From SZUA-100 sp965248135 (GTDB lineage Bacteria; Pseudomonadota; Alphaproteobacteria; Rhizobiales; Rhizobiaceae), in NCBI GenBank assembly GCA_965248135.1, contig CBDFIN010000009.1:251611-315610 (forward strand): a stretch of 64,000 bases of DNA, given 5' to 3'. A program made the position numbers and the translations under genes. Positions 62,333-64,000 of the stretch are shown piece by piece. The notes under the pieces were generated by a model. That model was not told the origin of the DNA, searched no databases, and worked only from the letters and a program-made list of their open reading frames with translations. How positions within the stretch are numbered: the stretch's first letter is position 1; the number at the start of each line of letters is the position of its first letter.

Positions 62333-63244
62333 ATGAGAGACTATTTTAGGAGAAATGGCCAGATCATGGGCTGGTCGTTGTTGTTGTTGGTCGGATTTTG
62401 GGTGATTGTGCTGATCATCCTGCCGCAGATTTCGATGCTCGATTTCTCGTTCCGCAACCATTTGCCGCCACCGGAAATGGGTGGACCAAAAGATGTCTGG
62501 ACACTGAAGAATTACCATTATTTGATCTTCGGCGCCGAAAATAATCCCGAACCCTATAACCGCGTCGATTTGATGGTGTTTGCGCGGACGTTGATCGCGG
62601 CGGCGTTTGTGACCATTCTCGATCTGCTGCTGTGCTATCCGATTGCCTATTATCTTGGGCAATCGACAGGCGGCGGATTTGTTCGGATATTGGTGCTTTT
62701 GCTGATTATCCCCTACTGGATTAACGAAATTTTGCGCGCATTTGCATTCCGCATCATTTTTGGCGACAGCGGTGTGATCAACGAATTTTTGATGCTGTTT
62801 TCGATTATCGACAATCCGATCGACTTCATTCGCGCCAATGTGGCACTCTACGCGGGGCTGGGATATGCCTATATCCTGTTGATGATTTTCCCGATGTACA
62901 ATGTCATTGAGAGCCTTGATCGAAACCAGATTGAGGCGGCGCGCGATATGGGCGCTTCCTGGTGGACCATCCACAAGAGAGTGGTTATCCCCTATGCCAA
63001 GCCAGGCATTTCGTCGGGCTGCACGATGGTGTTCATGCTGTCGGCCGGGGCGCTAGCCGCGCCACAGATTTTGGGTGGTCCTTCGAGCCTGTGGTTTACC
63101 CAGTTGATCTATCAGTGGTTCAACCAGGGTGGCAACTGGCCACAGGGTTCGGCATATGCGGTGGTGTTGCTTGTCACTTGTATCGTCATTGTTTTGACGG
63201 CGATGCGGATATTCAAGGTTAACATGGGGGATATTGGCAAATGA
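62333..63244 (+). CDS. Polyamine-type ABC permease (PotB family)
   Basis: A 303-residue membrane protein with six helices and the permease EAA-like loop EAARDMGASWWTIHKRVVIPYAKPGI. It starts ATG 62333 and its stop overlaps the next permease start (ATGA at 63241-63244), showing translational coupling. Confidence 0.92.
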   Translation: MRDYFRRNGQIMGWSLLLLVGFWVIVLIILPQISMLDFSFRNHLPPPEMGGPKDVWTLKNYHYLIFGAENNPEPYNRVDLMVFARTLIAAAFVTILDLLLCYPIAYYLGQSTGGGFVRILVLLLIIPYWINEILRAFAFRIIFGDSGVINEFLMLFSIIDNPIDFIRANVALYAGLGYAYILLMIFPMYNVIESLDRNQIEAARDMGASWWTIHKRVVIPYAKPGISSGCTMVFMLSAGALAAPQILGGPSSLWFTQLIYQWFNQGGNWPQGSAYAVVLLVTCIVIVLTAMRIFKVNMGDIGK

Positions 63245-64000
63245 CCAATCAGTCTCCACTAATCCGCTTAGGTCTGGTAATTTATCTGTTACTGTTTTTC
63301 ACCTACCTTCTGGGGCCATTGTTGCTGATGGGCATAACGGCGTTCAACTCGGCGTCGTTTCCGCAGGTAACACCATGGGAGGTGCTATCGTTCGAGTGGT
63401 TCCGTGTGCTGTTCGACGACCAGCGCATCTTGAGCGGCTTGTTAAACAGCCTGATTGTCGGGTTTTTCACCGTTATTTTGTCGGTTACCATGGGGCTTGC
63501 CGGGGCGCTGTTTTTGACCCAGATTTGGCCCAAACTTCGCGCCACCTATTACACCATAATAATCGCGCCAATTCTCATTCCTGGCGTTGTGCTGGGTATT
63601 TCGACCCTGGTATTCTGGGACCGGATAAACGTTATGCTCGGTCTGCCCGATGACAGCTTCCTGCATAATGGCATTCTGCTCACGGTGCTTGGACAGGCAA
63701 CTTTCATCGCCTCCTATTGTATGTTGGTGTTTGTTGCCCGGTTGCAGCGCTATGATCTGGGGCTTACCGAAGCAGCACTTGATCTAGGCGCCACCCATGT
63801 GCAGGCGTTTCGCAAGATTCAGTTGCCATTCCTTATGCCGGCAATCGCCTCGGCGGCGGTGTTGGCGTTTCTGGCCTCGTTTGAAAACTACAATACAACG
63901 ACCTTCACCTTCCAGAAGTATCCGACGCTGACCATCGAGCTGGCCCAAAAGGTGCGATACGGCATCAATCCCTCGATTTCGGCTTTGGCTTTTATCATTG
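63241..64000 (+). CDS. Polyamine-type ABC permease (PotC family), cut by the right edge
   Basis: The visible ~253 residues encode a second permease with a similar helix pattern and the loop EAALDLGATHVQAFRKIQLPFLMPAI. It begins ATG 63241 with the PotB stop overlapping and continues past the window end, so no stop is visible. Confidence 0.9.
   Translation, partial: MTNQSPLIRLGLVIYLLLFFTYLLGPLLLMGITAFNSASFPQVTPWEVLSFEWFRVLFDDQRILSGLLNSLIVGFFTVILSVTMGLAGALFLTQIWPKLRATYYTIIIAPILIPGVVLGISTLVFWDRINVMLGLPDDSFLHNGILLTVLGQATFIASYCMLVFVARLQRYDLGLTEAALDLGATHVQAFRKIQLPFLMPAIASAAVLAFLASFENYNTTTFTFQKYPTLTIELAQKVRYGINPSISALAFII

Overview
The window reads as one chromosomal stretch of an alphaproteobacterium, most likely of the order Hyphomicrobiales (Rhizobiales). 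The signs are an alphaproteobacterial GreA, a petABC-apt block for the cytochrome bc1 complex, a type I aspartate aminotransferase, tight operons with ATGA/TAATG overlaps, a NuoE/L21-style helix-hairpin-helix extension, and short palindromic intergenic repeats. GC content and codon use were not computed. No rRNA, tRNA, CRISPR array, phage block or complete insertion sequence was seen.

Layout. 0-9 kb: housekeeping genes (greA, a glutathione transferase, an ELM1-family protein, a 2OG-Fe(II) oxygenase, an MscS channel, a DUF2332 protein, aspartate aminotransferase, a TIGR02206 membrane protein, trmL). 9-17 kb: an ABC exporter, petABC, apt, two tandem MaoC-fold proteins, a second ELM1-family protein. 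17-18 kb: a TPR lipid/periplasm-type secreted protein between two copies of a 169-bp double-hairpin repeat. 17.9-33.4 kb: a 15-gene minus-strand catabolic operon with a TRAP transporter. 33.8-36.8 kb: the NAD(P)HX repair enzyme, an FNR-type regulator with a perfect FNR box, and an unknown small protein. 37.4-45.4 kb: an SCP2-like protein, an RND pump whose permease carries an unusual helix-hairpin-helix tail, and three secreted Pro/Gly/Tyr/Asn-rich proteins, the last resembling sulfur globule proteins. 46-47.3 kb: a creatinase gene bracketed by inverted copies of a MITE-like repeat. 47.5-50.1 kb: a YafY/WYL regulator with a divergent SRPBCC gene and a second sulfur-globule-like gene. 50.3-54.1 kb: an FAD oxidoreductase and nnrU/nnrS with an Nnr-like box. 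54.3-64 kb: an orphan ABC ATPase, a cold-shock protein, an ArsC-like phosphatase-fold protein, a diheme oxidoreductase, a single-domain MetE-like enzyme and a polyamine-type ABC operon cut by the right edge.

How the genes work together. The 17.9-33.4 kb operon encodes uptake (TRAP DctPQM), a LeuCD-type hydro-lyase, an isocitrate-lyase-superfamily C-C lyase, an ATP-dependent hydantoinase/oxoprolinase pair (A subunit frameshifted here), an isochorismatase-fold protein, an FAD dehydrogenase, an aminotransferase, a 3-hydroxyacyl-CoA-type dehydrogenase, an opine-dehydrogenase-like protein and an Asp/Glu/hydantoin-racemase-fold protein. Two members lack the cysteines that normally define their families. 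I know of no described pathway with this exact set; a nitrogen-containing ring compound (hydantoin, lactam or cyclic imide) that ends in a substituted malate is my best inference.

The most distinctive non-coding content is three dispersed repeat families: a 169-bp double hairpin with CTAG ends (four copies), a ~150-bp element with TATAGCATGA-type inverted ends (three copies), and a ~105-bp element with a CCGAAAA/TTTTCGG stem (two copies).
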